DNA of 47,788 nucleotides, from NCBI GenBank assembly GCA_039815825.1, contig JBCBYO010000022.1:1-47788 (forward strand). The letters are read 5' to 3'. Made by a program: the position numbers and the translations under genes. The notes below the pieces were generated by a model. That model saw only the letters and a list, made by a program, of their open reading frames with translations. It did no database searches and was not told the origin of the DNA. Shown here in pieces: positions 25,432 to 33,303 of the stretch. The stretch is from JBCBDX01 sp039815825 (GTDB lineage: Bacteria > Pseudomonadota > Alphaproteobacteria > Rhizobiales > Rhizobiaceae). Within the stretch, counting starts at the first letter, position 1. Every line of letters begins with the position of its first letter.

Positions 25432-26342
25432 GCCTGAAATCACTGACCAAACCCTGGGAAGCGATGACCTATGGCTTTCTTGATCCATCAGCCAAGCGCG
25501 AACTGCGCCGCAAGATGCTCAAAGCCGTCGCAGTGCCTGGTTGCCAGATGCCGTATGCGAGCCGTGAGGTTCCTATGGCGCGGGGGTGGGGCACCGGCGG
25601 GCTGCAGGTGTCACTAACCCTGGTCAATCCAAAGACGCGGGTCAAAGTGATCGACCAGGGCGCCGACGACAGCGTGAATGCCGCATCGATCCGCCGGTTT
25701 ATTGCACGCGTGGCAGGCGCGCCGACGACGATGGATACGCTGGAAGCCGACCTTATTCAGTCCAGGCACCGGATACCCGAAGAAATCATGCGCGAGGATC
25801 AGGTGTTGGTCCTTCAAGTGCCAAACCCGGAACCCCTGCGCCCGGTTCAGCCGAATATGTCGATTGCCCGCCAGATGCATGCCGATGCTGATTATGGCCG
25901 TATGTGGCTGCAGCTTTATGAGCAGATCGTACGCTCAGGACGGGTCATGCAAGGGGCCTCTTACCCATCGCTGGTGCATGGACGCCACGTTATGACGCCA
26001 TCGCCAATCCCAAGATGGGATGTGCCCAAGCTGCATATGGCGAAACATTTGACGATCTTGTCCGCTGGTCGCGAGAAGCGCATTTTTGCGGTGCCGCCAT
26101 TCACGAAAGTCGAGCCCCTCGTGTTCAGCGACGTACCTTACAAGGTTGAAGAGCATGCGCACCTGACCTGTTCCCGTTCCGGGACAACCGGCTTCTTCAT
26201 GAACGAAATTCCGCAAGATGATGGCACGTCGACCTTTGAGGTGTCCGACAGTGAATGGGGCGTTAAAACGATCCGCGATTCTGACGGCGAGGCGGTCACC
26301 CTGGGTGAGACCTGGTACAAGGATGGGGAGATGCCATCATGA
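25428..26342 (+). CDS. phnJ: PhnJ homologue lacking the iron-sulfur cysteine motif
   Basis: 304 aa, similar to PhnJ along most of its length: PYASREVPMARGWGTGGLQV, KVIDQGADDSVNAASIRRF, LIQSRHRIPEEI, PNPEPLRPVQP, PSPIPRWDVPKL and SAGREKRIFAVPPFTKVEPL. Canonical PhnJ cleaves the C-P bond by radical SAM chemistry with a C-terminal CX2CX21CX5C motif. Here the aligned region reads LTCSRSGTTGFFMNEI...FEVSDSEWG. Cys248 matches the first cysteine, but the second is Ser251, the third Val272, and the radical-bearing last one Gly278. A 26-residue tail without cysteine follows. The frame is intact and coupled to phnI and phnK by ATGA overlaps. The ordinary 4Fe-4S/thiyl-radical mechanism therefore looks impossible. 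It may use another cofactor or reaction, or be a structural subunit beside an unlinked canonical PhnJ. Confidence 0.92.
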   Translation: MSLKSLTKPWEAMTYGFLDPSAKRELRRKMLKAVAVPGCQMPYASREVPMARGWGTGGLQVSLTLVNPKTRVKVIDQGADDSVNAASIRRFIARVAGAPTTMDTLEADLIQSRHRIPEEIMREDQVLVLQVPNPEPLRPVQPNMSIARQMHADADYGRMWLQLYEQIVRSGRVMQGASYPSLVHGRHVMTPSPIPRWDVPKLHMAKHLTILSAGREKRIFAVPPFTKVEPLVFSDVPYKVEEHAHLTCSRSGTTGFFMNEIPQDDGTSTFEVSDSEWGVKTIRDSDGEAVTLGETWYKDGEMPS

Positions 26343-27151
26343 CATTCTCTCAAACGGTGCCTGCGTTGGACCTGCCACGGCTTGTCACAATCGACCCGCT
26401 TTTGAAGATCGATGGTGTTTCGAAATCCTACGGTTCGGTGAATGCACTCAAAGACGTTTCAGCCATTGCCTATCCTGGCGAGGTATTGGGTATTGTCGGT
26501 GAAAGTGGGTCTGGTAAATCGACGCTCCTTCGTATGATGAATCTAGAAGAGACGCCCGATACCGGTCATTACACCCTCGATTTGCCGGATGTGAACGGTA
26601 ATCTTTTTGATTTAGATCGGTTTGCGCGGCGGATGCTTTGCGCGACACGGATCGGCATTGTCTATCAAAACCCGCATCTCGGCCTCCTCATGAAGCACTC
26701 CAGCTCCGGCAATGTGGCAGAACGTTTGCTGGTCGCCGGAGAGCGCAGCTTCAAGGTATTGCGCGAAAAGGCGACCGACGCGTTGGACGCCTCCGAGTTC
26801 CCGCTTGAACGCCTTGATGCGCCGCCGATTGAGCTCTCCGGCGGCATGCAGCAGCGTGTGCAATTGGCCAAGGCGATCGCCCTTGAACCGGCGCTGTTGC
26901 TTCTGGATGAACCGACCACGGGGCTCGATGTCTCGGTGCAAGCGTTGGTGCTCGATACCCTCAAAAGGCTACAACAAGAACGCAAAATCACGATGGTGAT
27001 CGTTAGCCACGACCTTGGTGTCATACGCACGTTGGCCGACCGCGTTATGGTCATGAGGCGCGGCGAAGTTGTGGAAGCCGGGCTTGCCGACCAGATCTTC
27101 CAAGACCCGCAACATGCCTACACACAGCAACTGGTGCACGCCAAACTATGA
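26339..27151 (+). CDS. phnK: PhnK, ABC-type ATPase of the C-P lyase complex
   Basis: 270 aa. A cytoplasmic ABC ATPase that binds the C-P lyase core complex and is not known to act with a membrane channel. Walker A GESGSGKST lies near residue 57-65. The Q-loop is IVYQNPHLGLLMKHSSSGNVAERLL, the signature LSGGMQQRVQLAKA, Walker B LLLLDEPTTGLDVSVQA and the H-loop VSHDLGVIR. The close likeness to dipeptide-transporter ATPases is normal for PhnK. It is coupled to phnJ and phnL by four-base overlaps. Confidence 0.95.
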   Translation: MTFSQTVPALDLPRLVTIDPLLKIDGVSKSYGSVNALKDVSAIAYPGEVLGIVGESGSGKSTLLRMMNLEETPDTGHYTLDLPDVNGNLFDLDRFARRMLCATRIGIVYQNPHLGLLMKHSSSGNVAERLLVAGERSFKVLREKATDALDASEFPLERLDAPPIELSGGMQQRVQLAKAIALEPALLLLDEPTTGLDVSVQALVLDTLKRLQQERKITMVIVSHDLGVIRTLADRVMVMRRGEVVEAGLADQIFQDPQHAYTQQLVHAKL

Positions 27152-27867
27152 CACCCGTTCTTGACATACAGGGCCTCACCAAGGGGTTCACACTTCACCA
27201 TCTGGGCGATGAGATCGCCGCCTTCGACGATATTTCCTTCTCGGTCGATGCCGGCGAGTTTGTGCTTTTGAAAGGCGCTAATGGCGCCGGTAAATCGACA
27301 TTGCTGCGAACACTCTATCGCAGCTATTTGCCGCAAAGTGGTGCGATCAATTTCCAATCAACGCATGGCCCGGTTGATCTCGCCCGCGCCGCTGACATTG
27401 ACATTGCCTTTTTGCGAAAGACGGAAATCGGCTTTGTCACTCAGTTTCTTCAAACTCGCCCACGTGTCAGCGCGGAAGCTATCGTGGCTGAGCCGCTGCG
27501 TTTGGCAGGCATGGGCGCGAACGAAGCGTTGGAAAAGGCGCGAGAGTCTCTTGCAAGCTTTGGCGTAAAAGAAAATCTGTGGCGCGCCTACCCGACGACT
27601 TTTTCCGGTGGCGAGCAGCAAAAAGTCAATCTGGCACGTGCGCTCATCTTGCCTCAAAAACTGTTGCTGCTGGACGAGCCAACTGCGTCGTTGGATGCTT
27701 CAGCGCGTGCGGCGCTGGTCAAGCGGCTTGCCGAACTAAAAGCCAATGGAGCCGCCATGATCGGCGTCTTCCACCACCCCGGCGACGTTGAACATCTCAT
27801 TGATCGTATTGTCGATCTGACCCCAGATATCCAATTGGACGAGGAGCGCCTTGATGCGCCTGTATAA
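27148..27867 (+). CDS. phnL: PhnL, ABC-type ATPase of the C-P lyase complex
   Basis: 239 aa. Needed with PhnG, H and I for formation of ribose 1-phosphonate 5-triphosphate. Walker A is GANGAGKST (E. coli has HSGSGKST), signature TFSGGEQQKVNLARALI, Walker B LLLLDEPTASLD, H-loop MIGVFHHPGDVE. IRKT-like FLRKTEIGFVTQFLQTRPRVSA is typical of PhnL. Its last 14 bases overlap the phnM start. Confidence 0.95.
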   Translation: MTPVLDIQGLTKGFTLHHLGDEIAAFDDISFSVDAGEFVLLKGANGAGKSTLLRTLYRSYLPQSGAINFQSTHGPVDLARAADIDIAFLRKTEIGFVTQFLQTRPRVSAEAIVAEPLRLAGMGANEALEKARESLASFGVKENLWRAYPTTFSGGEQQKVNLARALILPQKLLLLDEPTASLDASARAALVKRLAELKANGAAMIGVFHHPGDVEHLIDRIVDLTPDIQLDEERLDAPV

Positions 27868-29008
27868 TGTTTCTATCGTTCTGTTAGATCGCGTTATCTC
27901 TTGCGGTAGCATTGAGATTGAAGCGGGAACGATCACCGACATTCAGGAAACCGCAGGCGAAGCTACCCACACGGTCTACCCGGGTTTCATCGACATGCAT
28001 GGCGACATGATCGAACTTGAGCTGGAGCCGCGTGCTGGCGTTGATTTCCCGATGGAAGTTGCCGTCAAGCATCTGGACGCTCGGCTTGCCGCGTCGGGCG
28101 TAACAACGGCCTATGCCGGTGTATCATTCTCGCGCACGGCCAAAGACGGCGCGCGCCGTTCCTTCGAGCACACAAGTGAAATCATCAAAGCGATGAAAGA
28201 GAATATCGGCAACTTGCGCGTTGATCACCGCATTCATGCGCGCTTCGATGTAACCTATGCCGATGCCATCGAAGCGTTGGGCGGACTTCTTGACAAGAGA
28301 GCGGTCGATCTCGTTTCGTTGATGGATCACACACCGGGCCAGGGCCAGTACCGAAATGTCGAGAACCTCGTTGCCAACCGGGTCGCTGGGGGCCTCAGCG
28401 AAGCTGAAGCACGCGCTTATGTGGAAAAGAGGATGAGCGACGCAGTAGGCGCAGAACAGATTTTGAGGAATTTGGAAAAGGTCTCGCAGCTTTGCGCGAA
28501 GGGGTCAGTTGCTGTTGCGAGCCATGATGATGATACGGTGGAAAAAGCCAATCTGATGGCCGATATCGGTGCGACGATCAGTGAGTTTCCGGTTACGCTA
28601 GAAGCGGCAGAGGCAGCGGCTGAACGTGGGTTGATGATTGCAATGGGTGCGCCGAACGCTATGCGCGGCAAAAGCTACTCGGGCAATTTATCGGCCCGCG
28701 AAGCGCATGCAAAAGGGATACTCCACATATTGGCAGCAGATTATCACCCCGCCGCCATCATGCCGGCGATACAAGCGCTGGCGCCATCTGACCCCGGCGG
28801 TCTGCCCGGTGCTGTACGGTTGGCGTCGTCTAATCCAGCTCGTTGCCTCGGACTCGATGATCGTGGCGAAATTGCGGTGGGTAAGCGCGCTGACCTTGCC
28901 ATTTTCGATCCAACCAACCGCGCGGTGGCGACGTTTTGTGCAGGGAAAATCGTCCATTCTGACGGCAGTTTTGCGGTTGATGAAAGCTCTGTGAAAGCGG
29001 CGGCTTAA
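27854..29008 (+). CDS. phnM: PhnM, alpha-D-ribose 1-methylphosphonate 5-triphosphate diphosphatase
   Basis: 384 aa from ATG 27854, with GAGGAG six bases upstream. Metal-dependent amidohydrolase-fold enzyme that removes pyrophosphate from the triphosphate intermediate. Visible sites are YPGFIDMHGDMIE (metal binding, near 40-50), VSLMDHTPGQGQY (near 155), VAVASHDDDTVE (near 220) and MGAPNAMRGKSYSGNL. It is the last gene of the phnF-M run. Only the promoter for phnC follows. It belongs to a different branch from the second phnM-like gene at 40717-41928. Confidence 0.94.
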   Translation: MRLYNVSIVLLDRVISCGSIEIEAGTITDIQETAGEATHTVYPGFIDMHGDMIELELEPRAGVDFPMEVAVKHLDARLAASGVTTAYAGVSFSRTAKDGARRSFEHTSEIIKAMKENIGNLRVDHRIHARFDVTYADAIEALGGLLDKRAVDLVSLMDHTPGQGQYRNVENLVANRVAGGLSEAEARAYVEKRMSDAVGAEQILRNLEKVSQLCAKGSVAVASHDDDTVEKANLMADIGATISEFPVTLEAAEAAAERGLMIAMGAPNAMRGKSYSGNLSAREAHAKGILHILAADYHPAAIMPAIQALAPSDPGGLPGAVRLASSNPARCLGLDDRGEIAVGKRADLAIFDPTNRAVATFCAGKIVHSDGSFAVDESSVKAAA

Positions 29009-29020
29009 ACGGTTATCGAA

Positions 29021-29049
29021 TTGTCATAATGGCTTAACACGGGTGTCAC
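29021..29049 (+). promoter_or_regulatory. Pho box upstream of phnC
   Basis: TTGTCAT (29021), GCTTAAC (29032) and GTGTCAC (29043) lie at exact 11-base steps, the PhoB direct-repeat pattern, with a weak middle unit. It is placed between the phnM stop and the operator before phnC, so transport genes have their own phosphate-starvation promoter. Confidence 0.72.
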
Positions 29050-29070
29050 GAAGGCGGGCAATATTCGACG

Positions 29071-29090
29071 AAATTCATTCGGATGAATAT
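29071..29090 (+). promoter_or_regulatory. Proposed PhnF operator at phnC
   Basis: AAATTCATTC followed by GGATGAATAT, a palindrome with two mismatches, matching the site before phnF. It lies 21 bases after the Pho box, the same order as at phnF (Pho box, then operator, then start). An ATG at 29083 lies inside it. Confidence 0.72.
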
Positions 29091-29158
29091 TCATCACCGC
29101 AGAACTCACTCTATCGAACGTCTCCCGCCACTTCGGTGAAACCAAAGCCGTTGACCAA

Positions 29159-29947
29159 GTGTCTCTTTCCATTGAGCCTGGTCAATTTGTCGGCGTCATT
29201 GGCCGCTCCGGCGCTGGCAAGTCCACGATGCTCCGCCTCGTTAATCGGTTGATCGACCCCACTTCGGGGTCGATTTCATTTGATGGGACCGAAATCACGG
29301 CCCTTAAAGGCAAACAGTTGCGCAACTGGCGCCGCGACTGCGCGATGATTTTCCAGCAGTTCAACCTCGTTGACCGTTTGGACGTTATCACGAACGTACT
29401 GATCGGCCGCTTGGCTGAACATGGCTTTTTGAGCTCCATGGCGATGCGCTTTACTGATGAAGAGCGCACGATGGCGCTACACGCGCTTGATCGGCTCGAT
29501 CTGGTGCCGCAAGCGCTCCAGCGCGCGGGCACTTTGTCCGGCGGTCAGCAGCAGCGCGTTGCCATCGCTAAAGCACTTGTCCAACAGCCCAAGATCATGC
29601 TCGCGGACGAACCAATTGCATCGCTCGACCCCGCCAACGCAACACGCGTGATGGATGGTCTGAAGACCATTAACCAGGAGGACGGGCTGACCGTTCTCGT
29701 GAATCTGCATACTCTCGATACGGCCCGCGCCTATTGCAGCCGGATCATCGCCATGCGCCTCGGGCGTGTGATGTTTGATGGAAAAGCGTCTGAGCTGACC
29801 GACGCGGTGGTTCGCGACATCTACGGCATCGAGGGTCTCAAAGAGTTTAACGAGGCGGTGACATCAACCCAAGCGGTTGCAGCGACCGACGCGTTAAAAG
29901 CCGCTGCCGGGGTGACATCCCCGAAGACGGATAAAATACCAGCCTAA
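29159..29947 (+). CDS. phnC: PhnC, phosphonate ABC transporter ATPase
   Basis: ATP-binding subunit of the PhnCDE importer. Walker A is GRSGAGKST, signature TLSGGQQQRVAIAKAL, Walker B IMLADEPIASLD, H-loop VNLHTLDTARAY. The C-terminal extension (GKASELTDAVVRDIYGIEG) is typical of PhnC. The listed GTG start truncates the protein: similarity continues upstream in the same frame (TLSNVSRHFGETKAVDQ, from about 29105), which is the first beta strand and A-loop. In that frame there is no ATG, GTG or TTG after the TGA at 29084-29086. Either a rare start (ATC 29093 or ATA 29087) is used, or one base is missing or extra between the ATG at 29083 and 29105. Confidence 0.9.
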   Translation: MSLSIEPGQFVGVIGRSGAGKSTMLRLVNRLIDPTSGSISFDGTEITALKGKQLRNWRRDCAMIFQQFNLVDRLDVITNVLIGRLAEHGFLSSMAMRFTDEERTMALHALDRLDLVPQALQRAGTLSGGQQQRVAIAKALVQQPKIMLADEPIASLDPANATRVMDGLKTINQEDGLTVLVNLHTLDTARAYCSRIIAMRLGRVMFDGKASELTDAVVRDIYGIEGLKEFNEAVTSTQAVAATDALKAAAGVTSPKTDKIPA

Positions 29948-29980
29948 AGCATCCCAATCGCAAAACAGGGAGATACTTCT

Positions 29981-30901
29981 ATGCGATTTTCGACTGCAGC
30001 CCTTGCCGCGCTCGTGGCAACTACAACAAGCGCCGTTGCCATGGACGACGCTGCTTGGAAAACAGACTACCAAGTCATCAAGTTCGGCATTCTGTCGGGT
30101 GAAAACGAAAAAGACCGCATCGCGCGCTACACGCCTTTTGAAGAGTATCTTGAAGCAGAACTCGGTGTTGAAGTCGAAATCTTCACAGCCGGCAACTATG
30201 ACGGCGTGATCCAGGCGATCGCTGCGGACCAGATTGAATTCGCATTCTTCGGTTCTTCATCATACGCCGCTGCTTACACAGCAACAGAAGGCAAGGTTGA
30301 GCCGCTCGTTTCCCGTATCCGCCAGGATGGTTCTACAGGCTACTACTCCGTTGTCGTAACCCGTTGTGAAGACGGTTACAGCAGCATCCAAGATCTTGAA
30401 GGCAAGGTTTTGGCTTTCGCCGATCCTGACTCAACATCTGGCTATGCTGTTCCTTACTTCAACATCGCCAAAGAAGTTGACCCAAAAACATTCTTCTCTG
30501 CAATCCCGTTCTCCGGCTCGCACGAAGCTGGTGTTGCTGGCGTTGCACAGGGCACATTTGATGCCGCTGCAACTTGGCAGAACAACGCTGTTGACGGTCG
30601 CTGGCAGCGCATGATCGAAAAAGAAATGATCACCGAAGGTCAAATCTGCCCGATCTGGGAATCACCTGAGATCACATCTGGCCCGTTCACTGCCCGCGCT
30701 AACATTCCTGATGAGCTGAAGGCTGTGATGAAAGACCTTGTCATGAACATCCCGACAAAAAATCCAGAAGCCTTCGCAACAATGACCGGCTCTGTTGAGG
30801 GTGATCCAAACCCACAAACTGGTTGGATCGAAGTTGACCACTCCCGCTATCAGTGGATCGTGGACATGCGTGACTGGCTGAAGAGCCAGCGCCGTTCATA
30901 A
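29981..30901 (+). CDS. phnD: PhnD, phosphonate-binding periplasmic protein
   Basis: 306 aa. A signal peptide (MRFSTAALAALVATTTSAVA) is followed by the mature domain WKTDYQVIKFGILSGENEKDRIARYTPFEEYLE, the usual PhnD start. GSSSYAAAY and the DPDSTSGYAVPYFN segment are part of the ligand-binding cleft of the family. The ligand is not evident; 2-aminoethylphosphonate, methylphosphonate or phosphite are all known for relatives. AGGGAGA precedes the start. Codon use is more biased than in neighbours (many GCT, GAA, AAC, GTT), which suits a highly expressed binding protein. A terminator follows, before phnE. Confidence 0.94.
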   Translation: MRFSTAALAALVATTTSAVAMDDAAWKTDYQVIKFGILSGENEKDRIARYTPFEEYLEAELGVEVEIFTAGNYDGVIQAIAADQIEFAFFGSSSYAAAYTATEGKVEPLVSRIRQDGSTGYYSVVVTRCEDGYSSIQDLEGKVLAFADPDSTSGYAVPYFNIAKEVDPKTFFSAIPFSGSHEAGVAGVAQGTFDAAATWQNNAVDGRWQRMIEKEMITEGQICPIWESPEITSGPFTARANIPDELKAVMKDLVMNIPTKNPEAFATMTGSVEGDPNPQTGWIEVDHSRYQWIVDMRDWLKSQRRS

Positions 30902-30922
30902 TCAACGGTAAAAGACCATCGG

Positions 30923-30969
30923 GGCCTCGGATGAAAATCCGGGGCCTTTTTTGAGGGTGGGACCCTCAA
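30923..30969 (+). terminator. Internal terminator/attenuator between phnD and phnE
   Basis: A 10-bp stem with one wobble (30923-30932 and 30937-30946, loop GAAA) is followed by six T at 30947-30952, an ordinary rho-independent terminator. A second perfect 8-bp hairpin (TTGAGGGT/ACCCTCAA, 30951-30969) follows directly. It lies inside what should be one transport operon, so it probably gives a higher level of phnC-phnD message than of phnE and downstream genes. Confidence 0.85.
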
Positions 30970-31001
30970 CCAAAGGCGCTTGACCCGAAAGAAATCGTAC
31001 A

Positions 31002-31934
31002 ATGAGCACCACAGCCGACGTCGTTCCTTTACGTCCCTTGGACCAGTTTGAGCTGGATTTTGCCGCGCTGCGTCGCCGCACCAGAACAACCTGGCTCATC
31101 GGAACCATCCTATTTATTCTCGCCTTTGCTTTTTCGGCATGGCTTGGAGATTTCTTCAAAGTCACGCAAGTGACCAACATCGACGGGTCGCGCGAATGGC
31201 GCTGGATCATACCGGCCGGTTTGCCAAGGCTGGGTGACTTTATCGAAAAGACCTTCCCCGTGTTGCGCTGGGACAGTCTCGGTGCCGATTTTGCCGAATG
31301 GTTTTGGCGCTGGGAAGTCTGGTTACGCCTGTGGTTCGAGACGGTTCTCATCGCCTTTATGGGCACCACGTTCGGCGTTATTGGCGGCTTCCTTTTATCG
31401 TTTCCGGCATCACGCAATCTGGCTCCCAACAAGTGGGTGTTGTGGATTTGCCGCCGTTATTTGGAGATTGCCAGAACCGTCCCTGATCTTGTCTGGGCTC
31501 TGATTTTCGTCTTCTGTTTTTCTGTGGGCCCGATGGCTGGCGTCTTGGCGGTTGGCCTTCACTCGACCGGCGCGCTCGGCAAGCTTTATTCCGAAGTCAA
31601 TGAGAACATCGACATGCGGCCTTTGGAGGGCGTTAAGGCGGCGGGCGGTACCTGGTTCGATCAAATCAGATATGGCGCGGTGCCGCAGGTGCTGCCAAAC
31701 ATCATCAGCTACACACTTTTGCGATTTGAAATCAATGTCCGGTCATCGACCATCATTGGTTATGTCGGCGCCGGTGGTCTTGGTCAGGAATTCCGTGAAG
31801 CGCTGAGCCTGCAAGAATATACTGACCTTTCGGCATTGTTCCTGATCATCTTCATCACCGTTGTCGTCATCGACTACGGATCAGAAAAACTGCGCCACCG
31901 CATTATTGGACTTGAGAAAGGGCCTGCAGCATGA
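31002..31934 (+). CDS. phnE: PhnE, phosphonate ABC transporter permease (first copy)
   Basis: 310 aa with about six transmembrane helices and a long periplasmic segment after the first one. The cytoplasmic EAA loop that contacts PhnC is EGVKAAGGTWFDQIRYGAVPQVLPN (near residues 208-232). VRSSTIIGYVGAGGLGQEFREAL is characteristic of PhnE. The four-base overlap with the second permease suggests a heterodimeric channel. Confidence 0.94.
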   Translation: MSTTADVVPLRPLDQFELDFAALRRRTRTTWLIGTILFILAFAFSAWLGDFFKVTQVTNIDGSREWRWIIPAGLPRLGDFIEKTFPVLRWDSLGADFAEWFWRWEVWLRLWFETVLIAFMGTTFGVIGGFLLSFPASRNLAPNKWVLWICRRYLEIARTVPDLVWALIFVFCFSVGPMAGVLAVGLHSTGALGKLYSEVNENIDMRPLEGVKAAGGTWFDQIRYGAVPQVLPNIISYTLLRFEINVRSSTIIGYVGAGGLGQEFREALSLQEYTDLSALFLIIFITVVVIDYGSEKLRHRIIGLEKGPAA

Positions 31935-32788
31935 CCCCGACATCTGATCAAATCAATGCAGCCATGGCGGCGCATCCGCTGGTGTTCCGTGATCCGCCAG
32001 CGGTCCGTGCTCGTAAGATCGCACTTTGGGTTGGCTTTGTGGGGCTGTTCTGCTGGTGCCTTTATGATTTCAACTTCTCGCCCGAACGCATCTGGGTCGG
32101 ATTGCAAAGGCTTGGCCGGGTTCTCAGTTTCATGTTCCCGCCTCACTTCTGGCAGACGTGGGAAGAATGGCTCGAGATTTTCACCGCTCTGGGTGAAACG
32201 CTCGCGATGGCATTCCTGGGCACAGTGTTGGGTGCGGTTTTCGCGTTCCCGCTTTCATTCCTTGGTGCCAAGAACATCAACCGGATTTTCTGGCTTCGCC
32301 AAGGTACACGGCGTGGGTATGACATCATCCGGGCTTTCGAAACGCTTATCCTCGCACTGATATTCATCCGCGCTTTCGGCCTCGGACCGCTTGCAGGTAT
32401 TCTGGCGATCGCTGTCAGTGAAATCGGTACACTTGCCAAGTTGTTTTCGGAGGCGTTGGAGAACACATCACGAAAGCCGGTGGAAGGGGTGGTTGCTTCA
32501 GGTGGCTCGCGTATCCAATCCATCCGCTACGCGATCATGCCGCAAGTTTTGCCGGTGCACCTGTCGGTCTTGCTCTACAATTTTGAATCCAACGTTCGCT
32601 CGGGCACCATTCTTGGCATTGTCGGCGCGGGCGGGATTGGCTTTATCTTGAGTGATCGCATCGCGGGATACTTCTGGGATCAGGCATGGACGATCATCTT
32701 CATCATCATCGCCATGGTTTATCTGGTCGACTATCTGTCCGGTCTGATCCGCACTCGTCTCATTGGCAAATGGGAAGGTGCGCGTTAG
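31931..32788 (+). CDS. phnE: PhnE, phosphonate ABC transporter permease (second copy)
   Basis: 285 aa, same architecture as the preceding gene. EAA loop EGVVASGGSRIQSIRYAIMPQVLPVH and VRSGTILGIVGAGGIGFILSDRI. Two adjacent phnE genes are common in alphaproteobacteria, where they encode the two halves of the channel. The start overlaps the first phnE stop (ATGA). Confidence 0.94.
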   Translation: MTPTSDQINAAMAAHPLVFRDPPAVRARKIALWVGFVGLFCWCLYDFNFSPERIWVGLQRLGRVLSFMFPPHFWQTWEEWLEIFTALGETLAMAFLGTVLGAVFAFPLSFLGAKNINRIFWLRQGTRRGYDIIRAFETLILALIFIRAFGLGPLAGILAIAVSEIGTLAKLFSEALENTSRKPVEGVVASGGSRIQSIRYAIMPQVLPVHLSVLLYNFESNVRSGTILGIVGAGGIGFILSDRIAGYFWDQAWTIIFIIIAMVYLVDYLSGLIRTRLIGKWEGAR

Positions 32789-32796
32789 GTGCGTGC

Positions 32797-33303
32797 ATGC
32801 AACGGATTATGATTATTGGCAGCCCGGGTTCGGGCAAGTCCACGCTCGCCAGAACCCTTGGCGAGCGGCTTGATTTGCCGGTTTTCTATATGGACAAGGA
32901 GATACATTGGCTGCCCGGATGGGTCGCGAGGCCCGAAGAGGAAAAGCCATCCATCGTAGCCCGGATCGTCGCCAATGAAAAATGGGTGTTTGAAGGCAGC
33001 CATTCCAAAACGTATCAGTTGCGCGCGGCCCGCGCAGACGTTCTCATTTGGTTGGATGTCCCTATTTCGCTCCGCCTTTACCGGATTGTCTGGCGTGCGG
33101 TAAGGGACAGGGGGCACGTGCGATCCGACATGCACGAAGACTGCCCGGAACGGCTGGACATGCTGCCGGAATTTATCCGCTTCATTCTCCGCACAAGACG
33201 ATCAACGCGGCAAAAGCAACAGGCGCTTTTCGACGAGGCAATGTGTCCCAAATTTCGGCTCACCACGCTTGGGTCGGTCCGTACATTCTTGGGAAGTCTG
33301 TAG
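32797..33303 (+). CDS. P-loop NTPase, FlaR/adenylate-kinase-like small-molecule kinase
   Basis: 168 aa. MQRIMIIGSPGSGKSTLARTLGERLDLPVFYMDKEIHW is a classic Walker A followed by a substrate-acid motif; a lid-like segment RAVRDRGHVRSD with several Arg follows. This matches the family often called topology-modulation protein or FlaR-like AAA ATPase, which is really kinase-like. It is not PhnN by sequence (PhnN is guanylate-kinase-like), yet it sits in the phn operon where phnN is missing, so phosphorylation of a ribose phosphate or phosphonate intermediate is a reasonable guess only. Nine bases separate it from phnE, and its stop overlaps the next start. Confidence 0.8.
   Translation: MQRIMIIGSPGSGKSTLARTLGERLDLPVFYMDKEIHWLPGWVARPEEEKPSIVARIVANEKWVFEGSHSKTYQLRAARADVLIWLDVPISLRLYRIVWRAVRDRGHVRSDMHEDCPERLDMLPEFIRFILRTRRSTRQKQQALFDEAMCPKFRLTTLGSVRTFLGSL

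Noticed and set aside
32797..33303. Assignment of the P-loop protein as PhnN
   Set aside because: PhnN has a guanylate-kinase-like sequence with a different Walker A context; this protein matches the FlaR/adenylate-kinase-like group, so only functional replacement is suggested.
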